From Toxotes chatareus (taxonomy: Eukaryota; Chordata; Actinopteri; Toxotidae), in NCBI GenBank assembly GCA_016801885.1, contig CM028884.1:9242181-9306180 (forward strand): a DNA stretch of 64,000 nt, read 5' to 3'. The notes beneath the pieces are model-generated. The model did not search any database. It had not been told where the DNA came from and worked only from the letters and a program-made list of their open reading frames with translations. The first letter of the stretch is position 1. Every line of letters starts with the position of its first letter. The position numbers and the translations under genes are program-made. Positions 11,981 to 23,200 of the stretch are shown in pieces.

Positions 11981-13319
11981 GAGATAAATAGAAGGTATGT
12001 TTACATTCTAGTTATCTCAACCTCAAAATGGAAAACATCTTGAACTGAGCTGGGAAAGAGGATCTGAAAAGGAGCTGAGCTGTATTTCAAGGATACTGTG
12101 CCCTCATTTTGAGGCGTCCGTGTTACTGTGGAGCGAGGGGGATCTTGTGGAGATCTGATCCAGTCCCCTTGCTTTTTCCGAAGTAAGCTTGACAATCTGC
12201 AAATCAGAAATTAGCCTTAACAAGCCAAAGCTGAAGCAAAAGTGTGTGTTTTTTTTTCTGTAATCTGATGATGTATTGGCCATGAGGCCAAGGTCAGGGT
12301 TCACTCAGAAACCATGTACTGAGCTTGTTTACATTAACCAGTAAAAGTTTAATCAGAGGTATATGATTTCACCTTCTCTACAGTTAACAGTACCTTTTGA
12401 TGTAGGCAACCATGTAACATCTGCTTCTAGGTTGGATGGATTGAGGGAAAAAATATTCTCAGGCCTGCTGATAGAACTTGAACTGTAAAAAAGAAAAATG
12501 AAAGGGAAATGAAATAACCATGTCTGAGTGGGGAGCCAACTGATGAGCCAGAAATTTAAGGAAGCAAAAAAACATAGCATCATGCCGATTGACTCTGGAG
12601 TTTGTGTAAGTCAGAGTTTTCTGTTATGAACAGATAGGAGCACACAATTTGTCAATTTGACCAACTCGTTTCATGTTGCATTACTCTGGTTGCTGTGCTT
12701 GTCAAAACTGTGTACGTGTTCAGACCAAACCCATCGATGGGTAAAGACAGAGGAAAAATGTCAGGTTTTTGTTCACGGACTACAAAATATACCATCATTA
12801 GCTCTGCAGCCTGACACAATGTGGCTGCAGAGGAGCTGGAGACAAAGACAAATGCTGCAGAAAAAAATATTTTTAGCTGCATCTGGATTTAGTTGGGAGT
12901 CGACCATGGAGGGACCTCCACTGGCTAAGCAGCAAATGAAGAACAGAGGGCCCAAAACGATTGAACTGTCATTGGTAGACTTGCAATTTTCATGCTATCA
13001 GGGGCTCTGGTGGAGACTCAGGGGCCTGGGTATCTGTAAAACCTTCACAGAAACCTGTCTGGTACCAATTAGCACTAAGCTGGCACACTTACCTGGACAT
13101 GAAATCAATCAGGTCAGTTTTCTTGTACCTGTAGCAAAGCCAGAGCTAAGTGATGATGACTACCAATTGGTCGCTTTCACCCCCCCAAGATGGCAGTGAG
13201 CAATCAAAACAAAAAACATGCCTGCAGTAATGGAAGATACATTTTCATGTAATTTTTTTTTTCTTCTGTGTAACATAAGCCTAATTCACCTCACTACACA
13301 ACTTTGCTTTTTCCTTCCT
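11981..13319. other. Intergenic region with a long chance ORF
   Basis: A plus-strand frame is open from 12657 to 13199, but its first ATG is at 12819, leaving 126 codons with no recognisable domain. The 3' end carries AAGATGGCAG (13187-13196), a motif also common in fish repeats. I do not call a gene. Confidence 0.4.
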
Positions 13320-13490
13320 TTAGTATTGCCTTGACCTATGGGAGAAAAATCAAAGTGGATCTGCGAAGGCTTTAGGAAGAGAGACATTTTCCCTTCATTG
13401 CATTGGGCCTCTGAACTTTCAACTGAACTTTTAGCATGCGTTAAACGCTACATTGATGTTATCAAAATTGACACTGCTATGCTACGAGAG
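13320..13490. promoter_or_regulatory. Candidate conserved non-coding element
   Basis: This non-repetitive block contains an ATCAAAG TCF/LEF core (about 13349-13355) and a TGACCTATGGG segment. It has no coding features. Low-confidence enhancer candidate. Confidence 0.25.
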
Positions 13491-14299
13491 AAGAGAGAGC
13501 AGCTCGGCATTCTCCATCATTGTACACCCACAATCAACACAACACACACACAACCCACTGAAAAGTTCACAGTCCAAACTCACTGCCAGGAACCGAGAAG
13601 AAAAATCCAAAACAATCTTTTTTTTTTTATTCTTAAAGAAGACCAAATCTAACTGTCAGCTCAGTGAGGATTATTCCACCACGGTTGGCTCCCCAACTTC
13701 CCCACCGTAATCCACCCAAAAAACTCTTGGTGAAGCCTTTCAAAACAATTTATGCAAACAAACATCAAGCTCAGCTATTTGTATTGGCACCACTTTGCAG
13801 TAAACCAGACTGAACCAAGACCAGATGGGGCTGGGCCATTTCTTTCTCAGTGTGGTGCAACACTAGAGGCAGCTCAGCCGACACGCTCAACCCCACAGCA
13901 CTGTCCTCTGTAATAGAGAGTGTTTCAATATTTAGACCACTTCTCATCACATTCCCCACTTCTGGGTGTATGTGTGTGTGGTGGATTTCCACAAGGACAC
14001 ATAAAACTACAAGGGAGCTATTGCAGCCATTTCAGTATTGTGTCACAATGGTTTTTTTGCACTCAGCTTTGCTTGTTTGCAGTGCATATCCCTAAAGCAG
14101 GCTATAATCCGTGTATGTTGGGTTGTTGGTATCCTCCACGTCTCATACTCTGTGAGCTCTTTGATCACTTCCTGCTCTACTCAACTCTTGACCCCACATA
14201 ATGGCTAATTTAGAGGAAAAGATGATGTTAAATCTTCTTAATCATTTGCTTATAGTTCAAAGCTGTGCTGTATAACATACAAAATATGACTATACATGA
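13491..14299. other. Intergenic region, nothing firm
   Basis: No gene or transposon is recognised. The sequence is mostly mixed composition with a T run near 13618-13628. Confidence 0.4.
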
Positions 14300-14670
14300 G
14301 AGAAAAGATGCTGATACATACCATGACCCATCTGGTGTTGACAGCGGTGGCTGTGCTGTGGCCGGTAATTGGACTGACAGTAATAGGAACTGTCTTTCTG
14401 CCTCTGCAGGCCCTAGAGATAGGCCACAATGCTGCTGTGGATTTAGCAGCTGCAGTCAGATGGAAACCATGTAACTGCAATTTTCCTCATCTTCCTTTTT
14501 CTTCCTCTGTTTGAACACTGACATGATCATTTATGAGTTGAGTGAATTTCAAGACCCTCGGGCCCTTGAAACCTGGTCAACCGCCAATGTGCGATTTCAG
14601 AAATACATGGTTGTCAATGAGAAAATGAGCCCTCCATTCGTCATTCCAGAGGAACCTCGTTTTTTTGCAG
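14300..14670. promoter_or_regulatory. Candidate conserved non-coding element
   Basis: Two TGACAG (Meis/TALE-type) cores occur in opposite contexts, GTTGACAGCGG and ACTGACAGTAAT, with CAGCTG and GGTAATTGGA nearby. The stretch is complex and non-repetitive. Candidate regulatory element, by inference. Confidence 0.3.
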
Positions 14671-15739
14671 ATACTTGTATTTACTCGACAGCAGCGTTTT
14701 GCCGCTGCTGGCCCTCCGCCTTGAGGGAAAGTTCAGTTTGAAGTCAGCATCCATCTTGGCGAAGACCACACATATACAAACATGGGCAGAGTAGCGGGGA
14801 GGTAGCCTACACAGAGTCCTCATTGCCGCTGACTGAAAATACATATTTGATCACTTTCACGTCCAAATGTGAATGTTAATGCTTGAGGAGATCCACACAA
14901 TGCCACTGCAGCAGCTTTGACACGCCCAGAATAGACGTGTACACACACCACTTGCCGACATGAACACACATAGACAAAGAGCCTAAGGCCCCGAGATAAA
15001 AGTCGGCACATGGATCCACACATCATATGATCAACCCACAACCTACTTGTCCACATACACACATCTCCAGACACCCCAGGGAGAAAATAGGCACACATTC
15101 CTCCCACTCGTTTTCCATCTCTATCTCTCATATACACACCTTCACTCGTACAAGCTGTGCGAGCCAGGCTCTCTCTCTATAAGCAGTTATTTCCCAGAGT
15201 CACTACCGGCACTCTCTCTCTCTCTCTTTCTCAGTGACAAGCTACAAATCCCTGACACCACCACTGATGATAGCTTTACAGTAGAGCCTCAAGGGGACTC
15301 TGCCAGCCAGCACACACAAACAACACACACGCCTCGTTCTCTCCCTGCCTTTTCTCCCCTCTGTCTCTCTCTCTTTCTCCCTCTCCCAGGAGCCCCAGGA
15401 GCTTCGGGGATATGGCAGCTCCCAACACAAAATGCCTAGGGTTTGTTTGAGTTAAACATCTGACTACAAGCAATCAAAGTGACGAGGGTACAAATGAAAC
15501 AGCAATTATGCCTGTCCATTCATGTACGGATCCATGTTTAAATTGTGGAAAACAAAACCAAATGGATATATGTGTAATTATGTTCTTTCAAAATACACAT
15601 TGTCTTTTAAACTCAAGATACCAATCAAAGCATACCACAGCACAGCGGCACGACTTACACAGAAATCAAACTTGTACTGTCATCACATACAGTCATCATT
15701 CCTTTTATTTTCTCTGCGCCAGATTGATTTATTGAGACA
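14671..15739. other. Intergenic region, nothing firm
   Basis: CT- and CA-rich simple sequence lies at 15040-15230 and 15310-15390. No gene is supported. Confidence 0.4.
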
Positions 15740-15984
15740 GTCGCCATGATGTCATACACGCCCTATCCCTTTTTTCTCTGTTTGATGAAGCTTTAATGAC
15801 TCCCTCTGTACGCTATAATTATTCACCAGCCCCAAGGATGTTTGTTTTGGTGTTAACCGGCCACTGCTGTGACCATATCCTCCAATGCTCTATTATTTCT
15901 CATTACAATATTTATTACTTTTCTTTCCATTTTGGATAATTTAGCAGCACTAATAATGCTCTTCCAGGGGGAAGTTTGTGTGTA

Positions 15985-16070
<86 letters not shown>

Positions 16071-16160
16071 ATTCCAGATCACAAGTGCCTTGGATTTATT
16101 GGCATATACCAATTTGGCTTTAATGAGATCACACACCTCCAGGTAGGTGCCGCTTCATCC
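15740..16160. promoter_or_regulatory. Candidate enhancer split by a GT repeat
   Basis: Both flanks of the GT microsatellite (15740-15980 and 16067-16150) are non-repetitive and rich in AT cores such as GCTTTAATGA, ATAATTATTC, ACTAATAATG and GGCTTTAATGAG. This suggests a single regulatory element interrupted by an expanded dinucleotide repeat. Conservation of the flanks would need alignment. Confidence 0.4.
15989..16066. repeat. (GT)39 microsatellite
   Basis: Thirty-nine uninterrupted GT units form the longest perfect dinucleotide tract in the window. It is expected to be highly polymorphic and has Z-DNA potential. Confidence 0.98.
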
Positions 16161-17319
16161 CCTGCTCGTCTCAGGGTTCTTCCTCCGTCTCTGCGTCTGT
16201 CTGCCCTTATTACCATTTCGTACACCCCCCCTCCACCTCCACAACCACCACCACCCCCCATCTGATGAAAAAGCAGGAAGGCTTTGTGTGGTTCATTAAG
16301 TCAGCATAGGAAATGTATTAAGTAGGAGAATAGGGCTGGGAGCTATTGAGTGTTGACTTAACCTTTCCAGTTTTTTTTTTTTCTTTTTCCACTCAGTGAT
16401 GCTTCTAATGGAGGACGTATGCAATACTCAGTCTCATTAGTAACCACATGGATCAGTTAGAACAAGATATAATAGAGGTTTGGACTTGCTTATTCTTTAA
16501 TAACACAAGTGAATGTACTGTAAGGGTGAATGCCTTTGTCTGCTAGTAGTTCAATGTTCTAGTACATGTCCACTCTTGGGGCATAAGGTATGTCTACAAA
16601 TTACAACTGCCAGAGTTTGTTTCATCCTTTTATAAGCGGAGGCATGGTTACTTTTTTGTATCATGACAATGCAGATACATTGGAGACTAAACATTTACTG
16701 TACATTACTGCAATACCTTCTTGTGATTATCTGAACTTTGTGGTGCTCATTGTGTTGACCCTGCTGACCACCCCCCACCAAAGCCCTGCTCCAAAAGACA
16801 TTAAATAAATTAACTCCATTACAGTTTGAATTTTTATTTTACCAAAGCCCAAACTTCATGAAAATTCTCCATGAATTAAACATGGGTTTGTGAATGCAGA
16901 CAGGGACACAGGCTTGGACTTGAACAGAGCCTGACGGCTAAAGTAAGGCTTCTCCACTATCCTGCGAGAGAAGTTGTAAGAGGATATTGCTCTTATTACA
17001 TTAACACTGCAAATGTTAACTTGAGCAAAAAGGTGTTCATCATGTAAAATGTTAAATTACACTGGAATAACCCTAAAATGGAAGACGTTGCCAAAGTAAT
17101 TTTACTCAAAATAACAATACACTGTTCAACACACAGACACAGACAGGAGCTGCAGACACATCCTAAACATGTGAAAAATATTAATCACTAATTGCCATTG
17201 TCACCCATTTAGCTGCTAAAAAACAAAACCTTGTTGCAATGTGATTACTAAGTGATCCAGACAAAACACTGTAAAGAAATGGTTCATTGTTAGGTTGTCA
17301 TACATTTTCTAGGGAAGGG
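16161..17319. other. Intergenic region, nothing firm
   Basis: A pyrimidine- and CCA-rich tract lies at 16219-16260. A GACCACCCC GLI-like core lies near 16766. The rest is unremarkable. Confidence 0.4.
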
Positions 17320-17500
17320 CACCATGGTCAGTCTGCCATTACAATTAGTGTTCATTTGGGCCTGATTCAGTGAGATCTACACTGACTGCTGGACATGCAT
17401 TATGCATGAGTCTGTCCATATGCACTTGGGCCATCATGCATGCCCTTGTAGAAATGCATCGACCACTGGCATGCAATTACATTTAGCTTTTTTCAGCTTT
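17320..17500. promoter_or_regulatory. Candidate POU-site cluster
   Basis: The 15-bp odd palindrome at 17394-17408 contains ATGCAT-T-ATGCAT, the MORE palindrome bound by POU dimers with one extra central base. Further ATGCA-type half sites follow at about 17420-17475 (ATATGCAC, CATGCATGCC, AATGCATCG, CATGCAATT). No simple repeat explains the density. Role inferred. Confidence 0.35.
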
Positions 17501-18373
17501 CTCTCATCCTCCTATGTAATAGCAGTTTAGGCATGAAAGCGTGCATCACCTTTAGATAGTAAGTTCTGATCTACTCATCATTAATAATAAATGGAAAGTT
17601 AAGAATATAAAATTTTGCTCAATGTTGACATCTGTGTTATTCCCATTCAAATTCCCAGCGCGGTCCAGTTAAAACCACGGACCTGTGTGAATTGTGAATT
17701 TTTTGGATAAAGGATTAGGTCTTCCTAGAGGTTAAGAAAATACTCCTACTTCTTAAAATCAGTAAGCTATTTAAAAACCCACTGGATTATCTGAAAACTG
17801 CAAAAACAGCTGTGTTTTTCTCATGTCATGAAAAGCAGACATTTACATTGTTTTGCTTGTTCAGATAGTTAATCTGAAACACTATAAATAACCAGCATTA
17901 TGTGTGCCTTTTCACTTTTTATCCTCAGTTACCCTACTTCATGTTTTCATTCATGCCACAAGAATATATTGGAAGATGAGATGGCTTGTCCCTTTTATTT
18001 CTAAATGTTATTTATTTTTAAATGTATTTATATTATCCGCACTGTCCCCATTTTTGTGTGAGTATTTTCAGCTAAAAAAATTGGGTGCAGACTCTGGATA
18101 TAAGCTGAAATATTAATCTGTGAGATGACAGGAGATATGACTTGAGGTGAAAAGTATCAACAAGTTGGAAATAATGGAAGTCAAAAGCATATTTTATTCA
18201 AAGAAAAATTCTAAAACAGGAAGGGTGTAATACAGTTTGGTAGTTTGGTAACACGGGGACTAATGCCCACTGTTGAGGACCAGGATGTGTTATCCAACAA
18301 GTTCCCTGCTGTATCTTAGGTGCCCCTCAGAGGCAATGAGCGCTTGTCAGAGCCAAAAAGGTGGTGTGCATAC
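17501..18373. other. AT-rich intergenic DNA
   Basis: No gene, transposon or dense motif cluster is recognised. Confidence 0.45.
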
Positions 18374-18439
<66 letters not shown>

Positions 18440-18440
18440 T
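18374..18440. repeat. (GT)n(GA)n compound microsatellite
   Basis: A GT run (18374-18390) passes directly into a GA run (to 18432) and then GGAGAGAG. The reverse frames here are low-complexity shadows. Confidence 0.95.
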
Positions 18441-19189
18441 TGCTCTTGCCTGTGGGTATTTAAAAATGGCACATGCCAGGGCCTGGACCATGACCACTCT
18501 GTCCACTTTATCTCTGTGGAAAATCTCTGACGGGAGATCTTCATCTCCTAGACGCGGCTCTTTAGCGCCCCTCGGAGAGAAAGCCCGTAATCGCAGATGC
18601 GTCTCAAGGGGGAGGAAACGCCGTTCGTACATCAGTTTGGAAGGGCAGGGCACCGAGAAATTTGGCTCAAGGTATCAGTCGTGACAACAGAAACCTTACA
18701 CCGCCCTAGAAAGTCAGAAAAAAGGCAGATCATATGACTCAGTAGGACTGTTCATCGCTGTCAACATCAATACAAATATAGTGTGTATAGGGAAATAATA
18801 GACCCCCCCCGACTTCCTCCTCCCCTGTCCCAGCTCAGCATCACACGAAGGGGAGGGGAGGGGGCACAGCTTGTTTATGTTTACGGGAGAGTGCGAGAGG
18901 ACTGGTGATGGTTGAGCTGCTGATCTAATAAGGCTTAAAATTATTTCTCGTTTCATTCACTATGAGGCAGCACCATTCCTTACCCATCTTTCAAGTGAGC
19001 ATCATTCAATTAAAATGCAATTCTCGTCGCCCCCATCCACGGATATTTAATTAGACTGGAGAGCAGGGCTTCCACTGTCTTTTTTTTTCTAGAACAGCTC
19101 TTCGGATTTCACCTCTAAGGCATATTTTCACTCTGTAACTCGTTGGTTAAACAAGGGCATGTATCCATTTGTTAATTGATACAATTACG

Positions 19190-19203
19190 CATTACGCGTA
19201 ATG
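19190..19203. promoter_or_regulatory. Perfect palindrome CATTACGCGTAATG
   Basis: This 14-bp perfect palindrome sits about 870 bp upstream of the predicted transcription start, within CAATTACGCATTACGCGTAA. Two inverted ATTACG halves could bind a homeodomain or bZIP dimer. Function unknown. Confidence 0.4.
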
Positions 19204-19837
19204 GTCACGTAGGTCTCCAGGCGCGCATCAATCACTGGTCTATTGACCTGCCAAAAACCCCTCTAACCGTTCCTGCTAGGACTGCCCCTCTCTCTAATAG
19301 AGAAAGATAGAAACATCATCGTCATTAACTCCGGGATGGACCTCTGGCCAGAGAAGCAGAGGCGAACGGAGGTCGAGATTAAAAAAAAAAAAAAAAAAAG
19401 AAGAAAAAAAAACAGAAAGTCTTTGAGGTGCATATTCAGCCTGCTTTAATTGTAATAGATTGTAAATGAAATAAACATTTTAAAAACAAAGTTGCCTGAG
19501 TGAAAAGAAAAAAAAAGAAATGTATTCTGGATTCTGAATGCTTTTTCTGTAATAACTAACAAGACTGCCAAAAATATGTTCAGTGTTTCTTTTTCTTTCC
19601 TTTTTTTTTCTAATTTATTTAACTTCACAAAGGATTTCCATATGCTGCCATGTTACAAGTTCAAGAACAATGATGAACAATAATACAGCTTTCGGTATCT
19701 TGGCAAATCGGTGCAAGAATTCTATTACAAAAAGCGGGACAAGGCTGTGTGCAGTGCACCTTAAGAAAACCCTGTGTTGGACGTGATTGGCAAAGACATT
19801 ATTCTATCCTTGGTACCCTGCCGTTCCGGGATTACAG

Positions 19838-19845
19838 TGACGTCA
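19838..19845. promoter_or_regulatory. Full CRE (TGACGTCA)
   Basis: An exact palindromic cAMP-response element lies about 230 bp upstream of the predicted start of irx6, in a locally GC-rich context. It suggests control by CREB/ATF factors. This is a motif match only. Confidence 0.5.
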
Positions 19846-20041
19846 CGCTGATACCCTTGCATGGATGAATGCTAAAGAACTATGGAGCCACAAATAATAG
19901 CACAAGCAGAGTCCATATCTTGCAAGTCTTACGTTATCCTTTAAGCCTCCTTCAGCTAACACAACAACAATTTTTTTTTTTTGCACTTAATGACGCTTAA
20001 TTTCATTTCTTATCGGGTCCTTGGGGGGGATTATTCATTCA

Positions 20042-20048
20042 TATAAAA
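20042..20048 (+). promoter_or_regulatory. TATA box of irx6
   Basis: TATAAAA stands about 170 bp before the irx6 start codon, which would place transcription initiation near 20070. It is the only good TATA match in the proximal region. The start site itself is inferred. Confidence 0.5.
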
Positions 20049-20071
20049 CAATCTGCAGCTGGTGCCAGCCC

Positions 20072-20217
20072 AAAGTCTCCCTCCTGTGAGTGAAGTCATC
20101 TATTATTGAGCGAAAGGCCGTGCGTGGAAATGTGTGTAAGACGGTGGATTTGAAGTAGAATTGGTTGCAATCGATCAAGGGTGAAGAATATTGCTGATGG
20201 TAACAAAAGAAGCAGCT
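20072..20217 (+). other. Predicted irx6 5' UTR with a short uORF
   Basis: Start of the UTR is estimated from the TATA box. It contains a seven-codon upstream ORF (20130-20153). It also contains an in-frame upstream ATG at 20197 that would add seven residues to the protein. An in-frame TGA at 20182 closes the frame further upstream. Confidence 0.4.
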
Positions 20218-20262
20218 ATGTCTTTCTCGCAATTTGGATACCCGTACAATGCAACTTCACAG
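20218..20262 (+). CDS. irx6: irx6 coding exon 1
   Basis: Encodes residues 1-15 (MSFSQFGYPYNATSQ) and ends in phase 0 at donor GTAAGC. A very short first coding exon of this kind is typical of Irx genes. The ATG has G at -3. Confidence 0.9.
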
Positions 20263-23200
20263 GTAAGCCTCTTTCTTTTTTTTTATTTCTCCAAAGTTCT
20301 GTGTAAACACACATGAATTGTTTTTTTATGGGCATATTTTCTTTTCTTTCACTGTAGTCTGAGCACTTTTCTCCTTTGAGAAACATTTGTGAATGAGTGA
20401 CTGCTTTGACAGTATTCACAGCTATTTTCGCGTGGTGCTTTTGTTGTTGAACCAAATATCGATATACACGCACTCGTGTCCAATTACACTGAATTATGAA
20501 TGAACTCACGTGTTTTTCTGATGACAATAGAGATGAATGTCACCTATTGCACACTGCGAGGTGTAATTGGGCTGCAACCGCACGCTGTGCACATTCGCAA
20601 ACTTTCCATTGAAATTACTGGGACGTGTGGACAAAGTGGGTTTAATTTGGGAGCTTTTAAACCTGGTTTAAGCAGTTTAGTTAGATTTTAAGGCAATATT
20701 ATTAAGGCTGATGATAAGTTCGAGGACGCTGAAGTTGATGAGGGGACAAAAGTTGCTCTCCTGGCAAAGTTGTCACCCAACTTTTACCCCGACAATAATT
20801 TTAACGTTCAGCAGATTAAATGTTAAACTCAAATCTTTTAAATTAAAAACAAAGTGCTTATTTACTCGACATTGACATTACTTCAGCTTTTTCTTATCTT
20901 GTGGAGAAGTTAAAATTTTTAAATCGATGGTAAACTGAAGCAAGTCACTTTTTACGCACGGATTGCGCACGTCTCTTTTCATCTTAACATCCACTGGAAA
21001 AATAACCATCTGATGTCATTTACTTTCATATTCAGTATTAAATTCAAATTTTTACTAAACACGAAAAAGGATTGCTGATGTGCCATCGCTTATTGCACTT
21101 GTTCACCATGTAAGATACCCACTCTCTCTCTCTCCAGGAATTATCTGAAAAGTGACTTACCTCGATTTAAGGCATGTCACAAGTTAAGATAATGACACCT
21201 GATTCGTGATAATTGAGTTGATGTGCAAAGGAAACAAAAGAAATCAGCTCACGTTTCTTCGCTCGTTTTAAGATTTCAAGACTCAACACTAGGCTGTTAA
21301 GATGGATATCATTTTTGCAGAGCATCACCCATAGTCATTTCAGAGCTGTCACAGACATCCAGACAGGAGCCAACACAGCCAATGACCATGTCTATCCACG
21401 ATTCTCTTTATGCAGTTTTTCGTGTCGGCAAACCCCAGTACGACTTGCTGCGATTCGATTTCCAGGTCGGTCTCTGACGGGACAGGCGGCTCCCAGACCG
21501 CCGCTGCCGCCGCCGCTGCCTCCTTCTGCTGCCCGTCCTACGAGAACCGGCTCCTGGCGAGCAGCCGGACGGAGCTGAACGCAGCACTGGGGATGTACAG
21601 TTCTCCCTACGCTGCAGCGGCCGCCGCCAGCCAGAACTACGCCAACTACTTCCCCTACAGCACCGACCCATCCGCTATCTACTCCACTCTGGTGGGCTCA
21701 CTTCAGCCTCATTTGATGCGCAAAAAGGGGGGGAGGGGGCTCAGGCTGATCGATCAACCGGGTTTTGTTCAATCAATTTATCTCACACTGCAAACATATC
21801 CATCACGACAAGCCGTTTAATCCAGCATCCAGTCTGTTTTTTTTTCTTCTTTAAAACAAGTAAAGAAGAAAAAAAAACTGTCAGTGAGGTGAAAGGAAGA
21901 AGTGCAGAAGCAATGCACAGGAACTTTCTCACTTAAATCATCTAATGCAGTTTTACTATTACAGAGAAATCCTCCTTGTCGATTCCTTGTTTTAAAAACA
22001 GCTGCACGTGTTTCTGTTGCTGAACAAGAAAAAGTAAAATTATATTACTCCACGCTCACGGTTGTTCACTGACACTTTGAAGTGCAGCTGAAACTTTTCT
22101 CTGCCAGCTAAAATTTGCTGACCATGAAAATGCTGCACATTATACATGAAAACTGTAAAAACAAATATTCTAATAACAAGTGAAAACTTAAATTAAATTA
22201 AATCATGAAATCTATAATCTACAATTCTTAAAACCAACACATTTAACAAAGGCATGATGTCAAGATGAAATATTTTCTCTTTTTTTTGTTACAGGGACTT
22301 GCTCTTGTTTTAGGAGCATAACAATAAGAAATGTCTTTAATTTATATATTAGATGATTTTCAAAAATTGTCAAATTGCTAACAAATAACCCTGAAGTCAA
22401 ATCTCACAATGCTGCAGAGCCATAACAACCTCCTCCTCTTTTTCAGAATCCACAGTATGACATCAAGGACAGCACAGGCACTTTACATTCTGGCATCACT
22501 CAAACTGCAGCATACTACCCTTATGATCATTCACTGGGACAGTATCAATATGACAGGTAAGGTCTGTTCATTGGTGTCCCACTAGATGTAATATGAGCTT
22601 GAGTGAACCTGGTAAAAAGTATTCTACCACTGATCATTTAAAGCAGCCATTCACCTGGGGAATATATCAGAGTGTAACTCCATACTGATACGTGCATGGA
22701 GCAAAGCTGTATATATTTCAAACAGCAGGGAGCAGGGCTATAGGATGTCTGAGTGAGTAGTCTATGATATCCTTCACCTACTGCACTAATGGCCAGTGTG
22801 TGTGTGTGTGTGTGTGAATTTCCGTGTGTCTTTCCAGATACGGGACAGTAGACTTTAATGGCACAGCCAGAAGAAAGAACGCAACTCGTGAGACAACCAG
22901 CACCCTGAAAACATGGCTGTATGAGCACCGCAAGAACCCCTACCCCACCAAGGGAGAAAAGATCATGCTGGCCATCATCACCAAAATGACCCTCACTCAA
23001 GTGTCCACCTGGTTCGCCAATGCCAGGAGGAGGCTAAAGAAAGAGAACAAGATGACCTGGTCACCAAAGAACAAGGCCAGTGATGACAGGAAGGATGACC
23101 TTAAGAGCGACCAAGACTGTGTCACCAAAGGTAATCAAGTCCACTTTTTGTTGGCACAAAGTTAACTATCTTTAAACTAAAAATATGGTTTCTTACACTT

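Larger units (their letters stand above)
18441..20041 (+). promoter_or_regulatory. irx6 upstream regulatory region
   Basis: This block lies directly upstream of irx6. It is CpG-enriched at 18540-18640 and has homeodomain cores (TTCAATTAAAATGC, ATATTTAATTAGAC), a TCAAGTG NK2-type core at 18991-18997, a palindrome at 19190-19203 and a CRE at 19838-19845. A long A-rich run lies at 19381-19412. The extent of the promoter and any enhancer is inferred from position. Confidence 0.5.

Noticed and set aside
12657..13199. Open frame of 180 codons with a hydrophobic start
   Set aside because: The frame begins at a TTG, not an ATG. The first ATG is at 12819, after the hydrophobic part. The remaining 126 residues show no domain, and the DNA end resembles repeated fish sequence.
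1..18000. Search for irx5 exons upstream
   Set aside because: No second homeodomain exon (WFANARRR) or IRO box is present, so irx5 must lie outside the window.
21408..21671. Antisense Arg/Ser-rich frame across irx6 exon 2
   Set aside because: It is the reverse-strand shadow of a GC-rich coding exon with alanine tracts.
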